Positions 32,518 to 39,419 of a stretch of DNA of 39,419 nucleotides are shown one piece after another. How positions within the stretch are numbered: position 1 is the stretch's first letter; the number at the start of each line of letters is the position of its first letter. The DNA is taken from the NCBI GenBank assembly GCA_024693065.1, contig JAILLP010000028.1:1-39419 (forward strand). The letters are read 5' to 3'. The notes beneath the pieces were generated by a model that ran no database searches, had not been told where the DNA came from, and saw only the letters and a program-made list of their open reading frames with translations. Source of the DNA: Paludibacteraceae bacterium (lineage in GTDB: Bacteria > Bacteroidota > Bacteroidia > Bacteroidales > Paludibacteraceae). Made by a program: the position numbers and the translations under genes.

Positions 32518-33729
32518 TTATTTACGTTTACCACCACCTGGACGTTTCGGCATGAATGGGCTGTTGCCCCCCTTGCCTCCCTCAGGTGGCATGTTTCCTT
32601 TCTTGAAATCCATATCGGCCGTCTCGATGGAAGAGACGATCAGATGCTCGCCAAGGTTCAAGCCTTCCAAGACCTCCGTGCGGGTACCGTTGCTGACACC
32701 TGTTTTGATGCAACGCTGTTCAGCCGTCTGACGGTCTACGATCGCCCATACGGTAGGACCGGTTATCTCCTCTGGGTCCAAGTACTTCACCTTCATGCCC
32801 GGAGGCAAAATCTTCTCGTCCATCTGGAAACGCAACGCCTTGTTAGGGATGGTCATGATGCTGTCCTTGTTCAGGGTAAGAACAGTGATGTTAGCCGTGA
32901 GTCCCGGCTTCAGTTTCAGGTCTGGGTTCTTGGCGTCGACAATCACCTCGTAGGTCACCACGTTAGAGGTTGTGGTAGGTTCCAAACGTACCTGGCGAAC
33001 CACACCTGCGAATTTGTCGTTCGGGTAGGCATCCACCGTGAATTCCACCTTCTGACCCTCCTTGACCTGACCTATGTCCGCCTCGTCAATGTTGGCTACT
33101 ACCTGCATATCCACTAAGTTCTCCGCAATGATGAACAACGTAGGGGTCGTCATGCTGGCGGCCACTGTCTGGCCCTCCTCCACTTCAACGGAGATGACCA
33201 CACCGTTGATTGGCGAAGTGATGGTCGCATAGCCTAAGTTGGTTTTTGCCCTGTCCACCTCATATTTAGCCTTACGCAAAGAGTTGGAGACCTTCATGTA
33301 CTGGAACTCAATCTCCTCGAACTCAGCCTCGCTGATCAGTTTCTTCTCGTGGAGGGCCACGTTCCTATCGTATACTTTCTTGTAATAATCATATTCGTGC
33401 ATTGCGTTGGAATAGTCTGTCTTCGCGGACTCCAACGATGTGGACAAGGTAGAACGGTCCAACTCGGCCAACAACTGGCCTTTCTTCACCTTCGAGTTAT
33501 AATCCACATGGATCTTGTCGATCTTTCCGGAAACCTGCGTACCAACTTCCACTTCCGTGACTGGCTCCACCTTTCCTGTGGCGGTGATCGAATTGGAAAT
33601 ACTTCCCAACTCCACCAACTCCGTCTTCACGATGGTTTGAGGCATCTTCTTCTTTCCGAAAAATAAAAAATATGCGGCTACCGCCAACAGCAGTATCCCG
33701 ACAATCAAAATGACCTTCTTTTTGTTCAT
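32518..33729 (-). CDS. MacA-type periplasmic adaptor of the efflux pump
   Basis: 403 residues. One N-terminal membrane anchor (about 5-24), then a biotinyl-lipoyl hybrid half (VEVGTQVSGKIDKIHVDYNS) and a coiled-coil hairpin (about 95-165, EYDYYKKVYDRNVALHEKKLISEAE split into shorter heptads). The second lipoyl half (TITSPINGVVISVEVEEGQTV), beta-barrel and membrane-proximal domains follow. The C-terminus is rich in Gly/Pro/Lys. It links the MacB pump to an outer-membrane channel. First gene of the operon adaptor - ATPase - permease (- lipoprotein). The 168 bases upstream hold no gene. A TTTG with a loose TACTAATT box may be its promoter. Confidence 0.94.
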   Translation of the reverse strand: MNKKKVILIVGILLLAVAAYFLFFGKKKMPQTIVKTELVELGSISNSITATGKVEPVTEVEVGTQVSGKIDKIHVDYNSKVKKGQLLAELDRSTLSTSLESAKTDYSNAMHEYDYYKKVYDRNVALHEKKLISEAEFEEIEFQYMKVSNSLRKAKYEVDRAKTNLGYATITSPINGVVISVEVEEGQTVAASMTTPTLFIIAENLVDMQVVANIDEADIGQVKEGQKVEFTVDAYPNDKFAGVVRQVRLEPTTTSNVVTYEVIVDAKNPDLKLKPGLTANITVLTLNKDSIMTIPNKALRFQMDEKILPPGMKVKYLDPEEITGPTVWAIVDRQTAEQRCIKTGVSNGTRTEVLEGLNLGEHLIVSSIETADMDFKKGNMPPEGGKGGNSPFMPKRPGGGKRK

Positions 33730-33897
33730 ATATTAGAATAATTTATTCGCACACATTAAACTCTTAAAATTAGTAAAAGAGTGATAATTGAAAAACAAAA
33801 ATCGACGAAATGGCATATTTCATCGACCAATCACCCCGTCAATTCGCAGTTTCCCCCAGATGATAATTCACGTATTTCTATGCTTTCCTCTTGGCTA

Positions 33898-34527
33898 TCA
33901 GACAGTTTGTTCGCTCAGGATACGGGAAACGTTCTCCCTCCAATCCTCCCTGTTCTGTGGCTGATAGGTGTGGAAACCCATGGACCGCGCCGTCTCGACG
34001 TTCCGCGGACCATCGTCCACGAAGAGCGTCTCCTCCGCCTTGATGCCTGCCGTGCGCAACACGTGCTCGAAGATCTCCTGCGAAGGCTTCGTCATCTTCA
34101 GTTGATAAGAGGCGAACATCTTGTCGAAGTAATGGTGGATCGGTTGCCCCAATTCGGAGAACGCTGGGGTCTCGGCCCATTCAAAAACATGCGGGTTGAT
34201 ATTGCTGAGGAGGTATAGCTTGTATTTCTTCCGCAACTCCTCCAGGTACAACAGTTTGTTGGGGTCCACCCGTTCCACGATGGCCAGCCATGCGGAGGCG
34301 ATGGCTTCGTCAGGTATGTTCCTGCCTGTCATGGCGCGGAGGGCTTCGTTGAATTCCTCCTTGTTTTTGGTGCCATCCTCCAAGTCGAGGAAGAGACCGT
34401 TTTGTCGGTAAAGGTTCAGGTATTCGGAGATGTTGTCGACACCCATGTCCCGGAAGGACCGTAGGACGCTTTCCAAATCAGCATCTATCAGCACTCCTCC
34501 GAAGTCGAATACGATGTTACGTATCAT
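33898..34527 (-). CDS. HAD-family sugar-phosphatase-like hydrolase (YihX type)
   Basis: 209 residues. Motif I is DFGGVL with nucleophile Asp8; position +2 is Gly, as in the YihX-type subgroup. Motif II is LSNIN, motif III Lys is in MTKPSQEIF, and motif IV is FVDDGPRN. A helical cap of the IA subfamily lies at about 17-85. It probably dephosphorylates a small sugar phosphate such as glucose-1-phosphate, but the substrate is not set by the sequence. It overlaps the preceding small membrane protein gene by 4 bases (ATGA), so the two are coupled. Confidence 0.88.
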   Translation of the reverse strand: MIRNIVFDFGGVLIDADLESVLRSFRDMGVDNISEYLNLYRQNGLFLDLEDGTKNKEEFNEALRAMTGRNIPDEAIASAWLAIVERVDPNKLLYLEELRKKYKLYLLSNINPHVFEWAETPAFSELGQPIHHYFDKMFASYQLKMTKPSQEIFEHVLRTAGIKAEETLFVDDGPRNVETARSMGFHTYQPQNREDWRENVSRILSEQTV

Positions 34528-35048
34528 TTTTTCTTCACTTTAATGTATTTGGACGGTTTTTTCCCGTCGCAGGTCGGCTTGATGGAGATCGCCACCTTGT
34601 CCGGGAAGACCCTCATCATGTTCATCACGGCAGGCACTCCTATCTCGCTGGACAATTCGGACAGGTTGTAAACAAAGATGCCCGAACATACCTTACTCGA
34701 GTCCGACGCCTCCAACTTGAGCTCCTTCAAATCGGCCTCCATCTTCACGTTTTCGCACTCCACCAAACAGGTGAGGGCTTGCACGCTATCCGCATTGGTC
34801 TCGAAATTCAGTATGAAGGACATCGGCAACTCCCCGTACATCAGGCGGTTCGCATAGATGGACTCCTGCACAGGGGAGAAATCCGCGGTCACACACTCCA
34901 CGGACATATAACATACGCTCCGCATGGAAAGGTATTTCCACTCTATATCCTTTTTCTCCTGGTTGTCTCCCTTGCCGTTCAGGAAAGCCACGGCTAGTGC
35001 GGAAAGCGCACACAACGCCAAAATGATGAATAACACGTATTTTTTCAT
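34524..35048 (-). CDS. Small membrane-anchored protein, unknown
   Basis: 174 residues. A single N-terminal hydrophobic helix (about 4-23) is either an anchor or an uncleaved signal. A Lys-rich linker follows, then a mixed alpha/beta domain with four Cys (in SVCYMSVEC, LTCLVECENV and later). The end is Lys-rich (KKPSKYIKVKKK). No family recognised. It is translationally coupled to the HAD phosphatase and lies 48 bases downstream of pyrD. A link with either is not evident. Confidence 0.75.
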   Translation of the reverse strand: MKKYVLFIILALCALSALAVAFLNGKGDNQEKKDIEWKYLSMRSVCYMSVECVTADFSPVQESIYANRLMYGELPMSFILNFETNADSVQALTCLVECENVKMEADLKELKLEASDSSKVCSGIFVYNLSELSSEIGVPAVMNMMRVFPDKVAISIKPTCDGKKPSKYIKVKKK

Positions 35049-35096
35049 ATGCCCGATTGTTTTATATGATTGATATGATGAATGTTATGACCCATC

Positions 35097-36008
35097 TTAT
35101 ACTTTTAACGCTCCGATTATCTCCTTCACGGACTTGCATCCATGACGTTCCAAATAATCGTTGATGCCCTCCACCACCTTTACGGAGATGGCTGGGTCGA
35201 TGAAGTTGGCGGTACCGATCTCAATGGCGGAAGCGCCCGCCAGGAAGAACTCGACAGCGTCCGTGGCGTTCATGATGCCTCCCAAGCCCACAACCGGTAT
35301 CTTCACCGCCTTGGCCACCTGCCATACCATGCGCAAGGCCACTGGTTTCACGCAAGGACCCGACAAACCGCCCGTCACCGTAGAGAGGACCGGTCTCTGA
35401 CGCTCCGCATCGATCGCCATGCCCATCAATGTGTTGATGAGGGAGACGCTATCCGCACCCGCCGCCTCAGCTGCCAAGGCTATCTCGGCGATGTTCGTGA
35501 CATTCGGGGAGAGTTTCACGATCAATGTTTTCTTATAGGCCTTGCGGACAGCGGAGACCACCGATTCGGCGCCTGCACAGGTCGTTCCGAAAGCCATACC
35601 GCCCTGCTTCACGTTCGGGCAGGAGATATTCAACTCGATGGCGGAGATATCCTCCAAGGCATTGATCTTCTCGGCCGTAGCCACATAATCCTCCACGCAA
35701 GCCCCGGAGACGTTCACAATCATGTTCGTCTGCACCTTGCGGATGCGTGGGTAGATGTTCTCCACGAAGTAATCCACACCCTTGTTCTGCAGTCCTACGC
35801 AGTTCAACATGCCGGAAGGGGTTTCGGCCATACGTGGATACGGGTTTCCTTCGCGGTGCGCAAGGGTCGTACCCTTCACGATGATGGCACCGATACGGCT
35901 GATATCCATGAAATCAGCATATTCCTCACCATATCCGAACGTGCCGGATGCGGTCATCACCGGGTTTTTCATCCGCAACCCGCCTATATTAACGCTTAAA
36001 TCTGCCAT
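35097..36008 (-). CDS. pyrD: Dihydroorotate dehydrogenase B, catalytic subunit
   Basis: 303 residues. FMN-binding TIM barrel. The class 1B active-site Cys lies in [10 protein letters not shown], substrate-binding motifs are in [16 protein letters not shown], and [19 protein letters not shown] binds the FMN phosphate. It oxidises dihydroorotate to orotate in pyrimidine synthesis and passes electrons through the PyrK subunit to NAD+. It overlaps pyrK by 13 bases, the usual pyrK-pyrD order. Final residues [10 protein letters not shown] are normal. Confidence 0.97.
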   Translation of the reverse strand: MADLSVNIGGLRMKNPVMTASGTFGYGEEYADFMDISRIGAIIVKGTTLAHREGNPYPRMAETPSGMLNCVGLQNKGVDYFVENIYPRIRKVQTNMIVNVSGACVEDYVATAEKINALEDISAIELNISCPNVKQGGMAFGTTCAGAESVVSAVRKAYKKTLIVKLSPNVTNIAEIALAAEAAGADSVSLINTLMGMAIDAERQRPVLSTVTGGLSGPCVKPVALRMVWQVAKAVKIPVVGLGGIMNATDAVEFFLAGASAIEIGTANFIDPAISVKVVEGINDYLERHGCKSVKEIIGALKV

Positions 36009-36772
36009 GTCAAATCCTTTATGTTAAATACTGGTCCGTCGGAGCAAACGCACTTATGCCCCGACTGGGTCTCGGTCACGCAGCAGAGGCAAGCGCCCAA
36101 GCCGCAGGCCATCTTATTCTCCAACGAGACCTCACAATCGATGTCACTCTTTTTGGCGAACGAAGCCACCGCCTTCATCATTGGGGTAGGTCCGCACACA
36201 TAGATCTTATCGAAATGTTCCTTGTTCAGCAACGAATGGTTGGTCACGAAGCCCTTCTCGCCGAGCGAACCGTCCTCCGTGGTCACGCAGACACGTCCGA
36301 AACGCTCGAACTGCTTCATCTGCAGCAGATCCTTGCCAGAGCGGGCGCCCAACAGGAATGTAGGCTCATAGCCCTTCTGACGCAGATGCCGACCGAGATC
36401 CAGCAATGGGGCGACACCCACACCGCCACCCACCAGCAGCAAAGAGCGCTGAGACGGTTGAGGCTCGGAGAAGCCATTGCCCAAAGGAAGCACCACGTTC
36501 AGCGAGTCGCCAGCCTTCAACGTGGCCAGCTTACGGGTACCGTCACCCACCAATTGGATGAGCAACCATAACTCGTTCTTCTCCCTGTCCACGTAATGGA
36601 TGGAGATCGGTCGGCGGAGGAAAGTCGTGGCGGAATCGTCCACCCGCACCTCCGCGAATTGCCCCGGGCGCATCTCGGGAAGAGCGGCCGACGAGGTAAG
36701 TTTCATCAGGACATGCTTGTCGCCCAACTTCTCGTTGGAGACTATGTCCAAGTCCAATATATGTTTCTTCAT
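35996..36772 (-). CDS. pyrK: Dihydroorotate dehydrogenase B, electron transfer subunit
   Basis: 258 residues from ATG 36772. An in-frame ATG at 36805 lies inside the promoter box and is rejected. FAD-binding beta-barrel with RRPISI (53-58), NAD-binding GGGVGVAP (115-122) and YVCGPTPMM, and a C-terminal [2Fe-2S] cluster with Cys223, Cys228, Cys231 and Cys243 ([12 protein letters not shown]...CVCSDGP). It transfers electrons from the PyrD FMN to NAD+. Confidence 0.96.
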   Translation of the reverse strand: MKKHILDLDIVSNEKLGDKHVLMKLTSSAALPEMRPGQFAEVRVDDSATTFLRRPISIHYVDREKNELWLLIQLVGDGTRKLATLKAGDSLNVVLPLGNGFSEPQPSQRSLLLVGGGVGVAPLLDLGRHLRQKGYEPTFLLGARSGKDLLQMKQFERFGRVCVTTEDGSLGEKGFVTNHSLLNKEHFDKIYVCGPTPMMKAVASFAKKSDIDCEVSLENKMACGLGACLCCVTETQSGHKCVCSDGPVFNIKDLTWQI

Positions 36773-36792
36773 AAGCTTAATATGCTTCAATA

Positions 36793-36800
36793 CAAATATA
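36793..36800 (-). promoter_or_regulatory. -7 box TATATTTG of pyrKD
   Basis: Perfect TAnnTTTG on the minus strand, 20 bases upstream of the pyrK ATG. The -33 half is not clear. Confidence 0.5.
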
Positions 36801-36845
36801 TACAAAACGACGGGGGATAAAAACCCTCTCTCCGAAAAAATGTTG

Positions 36846-37094
36846 TCAGCGCGCTTCCTTCACGTTGTTGATGGTCACCTTCGCGGAGCGTTCCACACCG
36901 TTCGCCCTACGGATGGCCAGTATGGCCTTCTCGTCCGTGTACTTCCCTTTGACAGGTATGGTAAGGGTGTGAAGACCGTCCCAATCGCCCGTTCCCTTCA
37001 CCGTGAAGGTGATTTGATAATTCTTCGTGACATCAGCGTCCGCCGTCGGAATGAAGTTCTCGAACACATTCCGGATACTATCCAACAAAGCCAT
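36846..37094 (-). CDS. Small conserved-looking protein, unknown
   Basis: 82 residues, no signal peptide or membrane helix. An amphipathic N-terminal helix (MALLDSIRNVFENFIP) is followed by alternating beta strands (YQITFTVKGTGDW, HTLTIPVKGKY) and an ILAIRRANG helix. Probably a small cytosolic alpha/beta protein. It has a clear promoter of its own (37123-37155) and normal codon use, so I take it as a real gene. No family recognised. Confidence 0.7.
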   Translation of the reverse strand: MALLDSIRNVFENFIPTADADVTKNYQITFTVKGTGDWDGLHTLTIPVKGKYTDEKAILAIRRANGVERSAKVTINNVKEAR

Positions 37095-37122
37095 AATCTT
37101 TTACTTAACATAAAATTCCCCA

Positions 37123-37155
37123 CAAAGATAAATCCTTTTTGGCTGACTCCCCAAA
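37123..37155 (-). promoter_or_regulatory. Bacteroidetes-type promoter of the 82-residue protein gene
   Basis: Minus strand TTTG (37152-37155), 21-base spacer, TATCTTTG (37123-37130), 28 bases before the ATG at 37094. Confidence 0.65.
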
Positions 37156-37240
37156 GGATTTAGGCAAAGTTTAACGGAGAACGATTGCCACCTCAAAAAA
37201 ATATATGAAGGATAGCCATGGCACATTAGGCGGGAAAAAG

Positions 37241-37248
37241 TATCTTTG
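37241..37248 (+). promoter_or_regulatory. -7 box TATCTTTG of the symporter gene
   Basis: Perfect TAnnTTTG, 33 bases before the TTG start at 37282 and 17 bases before an out-of-frame ATG at 37266. No TTTG at -33. Confidence 0.5.
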
Positions 37249-37265
37249 TGAAACATTAACAACTA

Positions 37266-37295
37266 ATGACACTTCATTCTATTGGAAGCAATTGA
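37266..37295 (+). other. Nine-codon upstream reading frame overlapping the symporter start
   Basis: ATG at 37266 opens MTLHSIGSN and ends at TGA 37293-37295, in another frame than the symporter and across its TTG start codon. It is the only ATG between the promoter box and the symporter reading frame. It could couple or limit translation, or be chance. Confidence 0.3.
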
Positions 37296-38730
37296 ATCAA
37301 TCATTTCGGACGCAAGCGCACTGCTCTGGGGATGGCCGCTCATCCTCCTCTTGGTGGGCACACACATATTCCTGACAATCAGGCTACACTTTCCTCAACG
37401 CCACATATTCAAAGCCATTAGGCTAACCTTCTCGAAAGAGAAAGGGACCAGCGGCGACGTCAGCGCATTCAGCGCACTCGCGACCGCTTTGGCAGCCACC
37501 ATCGGAACGGGCAACTTGGTCGGCGTGGGTACAGCCATCGCATTAGGCGGCCCCGGTGCGGTGTTCTGGTGCTGGATAACAGGTGTCTTGGGCATGGCTA
37601 CCAAGTACAGCGAGGGACTGCTTGCGGTGAAGTTCAGGGTCAAGACCTCCAATGGGGAGATGCTCGGCGGACCGATGTACGCTTTGGAACGTGGATTGGG
37701 GGTCAAATGGTTAGCCGTCCTTTTCTGTGTTTTCACCGCCCTCGCCTCCTTCGGCATAGGTAACATGGTGCAAGCCAACTCCGTCGCCAACCTTTTAGAG
37801 ACAGATCTTAGCATCGACACCACCTACACGGGTATCGTCATCGCCCTCCTTGTGGGATTAGTCATGATTGGAGGGGTGAAAAGCATATCCAAGGTGTGCG
37901 GGCTACTTGTCCCATTTATGGCCGCCTTCTACATTTTAGGGTGCATTTACATCCTCTGCTGCAACCACGGTCATATTCTCTCCGCCATCTCAACCATCGT
38001 ACAATCCGCTTTCGACCCTCAATCCGCAGGCGCAGGCTTCATAGGCGGCACCATCATCAACACCATACGGTATGGTGTCGCGAGAGGATTGTTCTCCAAC
38101 GAGTCCGGCATGGGTTCCGCTCCTATCATCGCCGCCGCGGCAAAGACCAAAAACCCGGTGCGCCAAGCATTGGTCTCCATGACCGGCACATTTTGGGACA
38201 CCGTCGTGATCTGCGCCATGACAGGCATCGTCTTGGTCAGCAGCCTGGACGCACACCCTGAAATGCAATGCGAGGGAGGTGTCAGCATGATGCATGCGGC
38301 ATTCAGCACCATACCTGTCGTAGGCCCGCTCGTCCTGGCGGTGGGACTATTCACCTTCGCGTTCTCAACCATCTTAGGATGGTCCTACTACGGAGAAAAG
38401 GCCATAGAATACCTCGGCGGAAAAAGATTCACCATCGTATACCGCATCCTTTTCGTGGTCGCTACCTTTTTCGGCTCCATCTTCACCCTCAATGCGGTAT
38501 GGGACTTCGCGGACATCATGAACGGACTGATGACCATTCCCAACCTGATCTCCCTGATACTCCTGTCCGGCATCCTCGTGAAGGAGACCCGCAAGTATCT
38601 ATGGAAACCCGACGGTCTGAATATGAATCACAATAGTGAACTGGACATCAACCTATTAGCGAGGGAGAAACATCTGAAGAAGAGGAATAAAAGCCCAAAG
38701 AGAGAAAAAACATCAGCTCGGCGGAATTAA
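37282..38730 (+). CDS. Alanine/glycine:cation symporter (AGCS family)
   Basis: 482 residues from TTG 37282. The N-terminus (ISDASALLWGWPLILLLVGTHIFLTIRL) matches the usual start of the family, and there is no in-frame ATG before residue 108, so a TTG start (or ATT at 37276) must be used. There are about ten or eleven membrane helices. The family signature is in ALAATIGTGNLVGVGTAIALGGPGAVFW, and a second conserved stretch is in GVARGLFSNESGMGSAPIIAAAA. It imports alanine or glycine with Na+ or H+. The C-terminal tail is Lys/Arg-rich and cytosolic. It is a single gene, divergent from the small gene at 37094. Confidence 0.93.
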   Translation: MEAIESIISDASALLWGWPLILLLVGTHIFLTIRLHFPQRHIFKAIRLTFSKEKGTSGDVSAFSALATALAATIGTGNLVGVGTAIALGGPGAVFWCWITGVLGMATKYSEGLLAVKFRVKTSNGEMLGGPMYALERGLGVKWLAVLFCVFTALASFGIGNMVQANSVANLLETDLSIDTTYTGIVIALLVGLVMIGGVKSISKVCGLLVPFMAAFYILGCIYILCCNHGHILSAISTIVQSAFDPQSAGAGFIGGTIINTIRYGVARGLFSNESGMGSAPIIAAAAKTKNPVRQALVSMTGTFWDTVVICAMTGIVLVSSLDAHPEMQCEGGVSMMHAAFSTIPVVGPLVLAVGLFTFAFSTILGWSYYGEKAIEYLGGKRFTIVYRILFVVATFFGSIFTLNAVWDFADIMNGLMTIPNLISLILLSGILVKETRKYLWKPDGLNMNHNSELDINLLAREKHLKKRNKSPKREKTSARRN

Positions 38731-38798
38731 AAAAACAGGCTATCACAAGATCCACTTAGACTATCGTTAAAATATGCCCTTTTTATAAATAGTGTTAA

Positions 38799-38825
38799 AT
38801 CCATTCAAAAAAAATGGATATTTTT
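38799..38825 (+). terminator. Weak terminator after the symporter gene
   Basis: Six-bp stem ATCCAT / ATGGAT with a nine-base A-rich loop and ATTTTTAC tail, 69 bases after the stop codon. Short stem, so modest support. Confidence 0.5.
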
Positions 38826-38860
38826 ACACAAATCAAGAAAGCGAATAGATTAAAAATATT

Positions 38861-38868
38861 TATATTTG
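38861..38868 (+). promoter_or_regulatory. -7 box TATATTTG upstream of the last gene
   Basis: Perfect TAnnTTTG 119 bases before the ATG at 38988, which would give a leader of about 115 bases. No -33 TTTG at normal spacing. Confidence 0.4.
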
Positions 38869-38987
38869 CACAAAATATAGATTTACATACATGTGTATGA
38901 TTGAAAAAACCAAAAAGCGAATTAAATACCTTGTAAATTAGACATTCTTATAATAGTGATTCAAACAATTTCAAAAGATAGACGAGT

Positions 38988-39419
38988 ATGAAAAAAACTT
39001 TTACAAAACGACTAACGCTTTTTGTGTTCCTACTAGGAATGGTAGGGAGTGCCCTTGCACAAGGAATAAGCGGCACAGGCGAAACTGGGAAGACTATTTT
39101 CCGTCAATTGCTTTGGCAGGAAGACTTCGGCACTTTCACGTCCGACTCCACCTATTGGTCTTGGGACTATTCCGACTTGGATGCACCTAAGAAAGTGACG
39201 CACAACGATGCAAAGAAGTGGTCCACCTGCTACGGGTTGGAGATCCCTAGAACGAAATGTACACGTTCTCCATTTGACCAAGGATCATTTACCGTGGCTG
39301 GTAATGTGACTTCAGCAGCCGATGGAGTAGGAGGAACTCAATGGGGATATGAGTCCATGTGCTTTAACGGCAAGTATCCTTCTGAAAACGGCTTCACGTT
39401 CGTCCCTGACCACACCTAC
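38988..39419 (+). CDS. Large secreted protein, N-terminal part (cut by right edge)
   Basis: 144 codons visible with no stop before the edge. Signal peptide to about Ala24 (LFVFLLGMVGSALAQ). The mature start runs LLWQEDFGTFTSDSTYWSWDYSD, the usual opening of long T9SS-exported surface proteins of Bacteroidetes (QEDFG...). It is rich in aromatic and Gly residues, and the rest looks like a beta-sandwich. Function cannot be set from this part. Confidence 0.8.
   Translation, partial: MKKTFTKRLTLFVFLLGMVGSALAQGISGTGETGKTIFRQLLWQEDFGTFTSDSTYWSWDYSDLDAPKKVTHNDAKKWSTCYGLEIPRTKCTRSPFDQGSFTVAGNVTSAADGVGGTQWGYESMCFNGKYPSENGFTFVPDHTY

Noticed and set aside
30496-33729. Lipoprotein sorting (Lol) system instead of MacAB
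   Set aside because: The adaptor with lipoyl and hairpin domains belongs to MacA-like efflux, not Lol; LolD-like similarity of the ATPase alone is not specific.
35142-35999. Open frame of 285 codons antisense to pyrD
   Set aside because: pyrD is complete with all active-site motifs; the antisense frame has shadow composition.

Overview
The window looks like chromosome from an uncultured Bacteroidales bacterium (Bacteroidetes), probably a gut or rumen plant-fibre degrader. Several things point there. Many genes are preceded by the Bacteroidetes -7 box TAnnTTTG, sometimes with TTTG 18-21 bases upstream, and not by Shine-Dalgarno sites. Secreted enzymes carry type IX secretion (T9SS) style C-termini. 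Lipoproteins have acidic residues after the lipid-bearing Cys, as surface-exported Bacteroidetes lipoproteins do. The gaps are filled with AT-rich spacers and hairpin-rich interspersed repeats. No tRNA, rRNA, CRISPR array, IS element, integrase or SusC/SusD pair was seen.

Layout, left to right. (1) 1-3888, minus strand: three tandem paralogues of a membrane-anchored TerB plus J-domain (DjlA-like) co-chaperone. The first runs off the left edge. They are separated by copies of one hairpin repeat and by a short orphan J-domain tail left by an incomplete duplication. (2) 4089-5858: an exported protein of 14 Sel1 repeats. (3) 6095-15208: a polysaccharide-degradation region with a circularly permuted GH16 lichenase lipoprotein, a small acidic lipoprotein, a PL1-CE8 pectinase fusion and a GH30 xylanase-type enzyme with a T9SS tail. 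A 2-kb gene desert inside it (6956-8952) holds three copies of what looks like a small RNA gene, each with its own promoter and terminator. (4) 16131-17955: ilvC and aqpZ. (5) 18188-18851: a MntA-HepT toxin-antitoxin pair whose toxin is cut by an in-frame amber codon just before its catalytic motif. (6) 18985-22964: an iron and stress operon, feoAB fusion - Cys-rich FeoB-associated protein - YtfE/RIC-type hemerythrin - LuxR regulator with a degenerate receiver domain. (7) 23330-27606: a secreted DUF4832-like protein, rubrerythrin, an FMN-binding lipoprotein and a DUF4015-type lipoprotein. (8) 27874-37094, minus strand: comM, a YD-repeat-like lipoprotein, a split MacA/MacB efflux operon, a HAD phosphatase with a small membrane protein, pyrD-pyrK and a small unknown gene. 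(9) 37282 to the right edge: an alanine/glycine:cation symporter with a non-ATG start, then the first 144 codons of a large secreted protein.

Functionally the window combines extracellular attack on beta-glucan, pectin and xylan with anaerobic housekeeping: ferrous iron uptake, Fe-S or di-iron repair, peroxide detoxification by rubrerythrin, and electron-transfer-linked pyrimidine synthesis. The best candidate for something undescribed is the small-RNA triplet at 7287-8386, with a looser look-alike hairpin in front of the GH30 gene. All assignments come from reading the sequence and recalled family knowledge. No database search was run.
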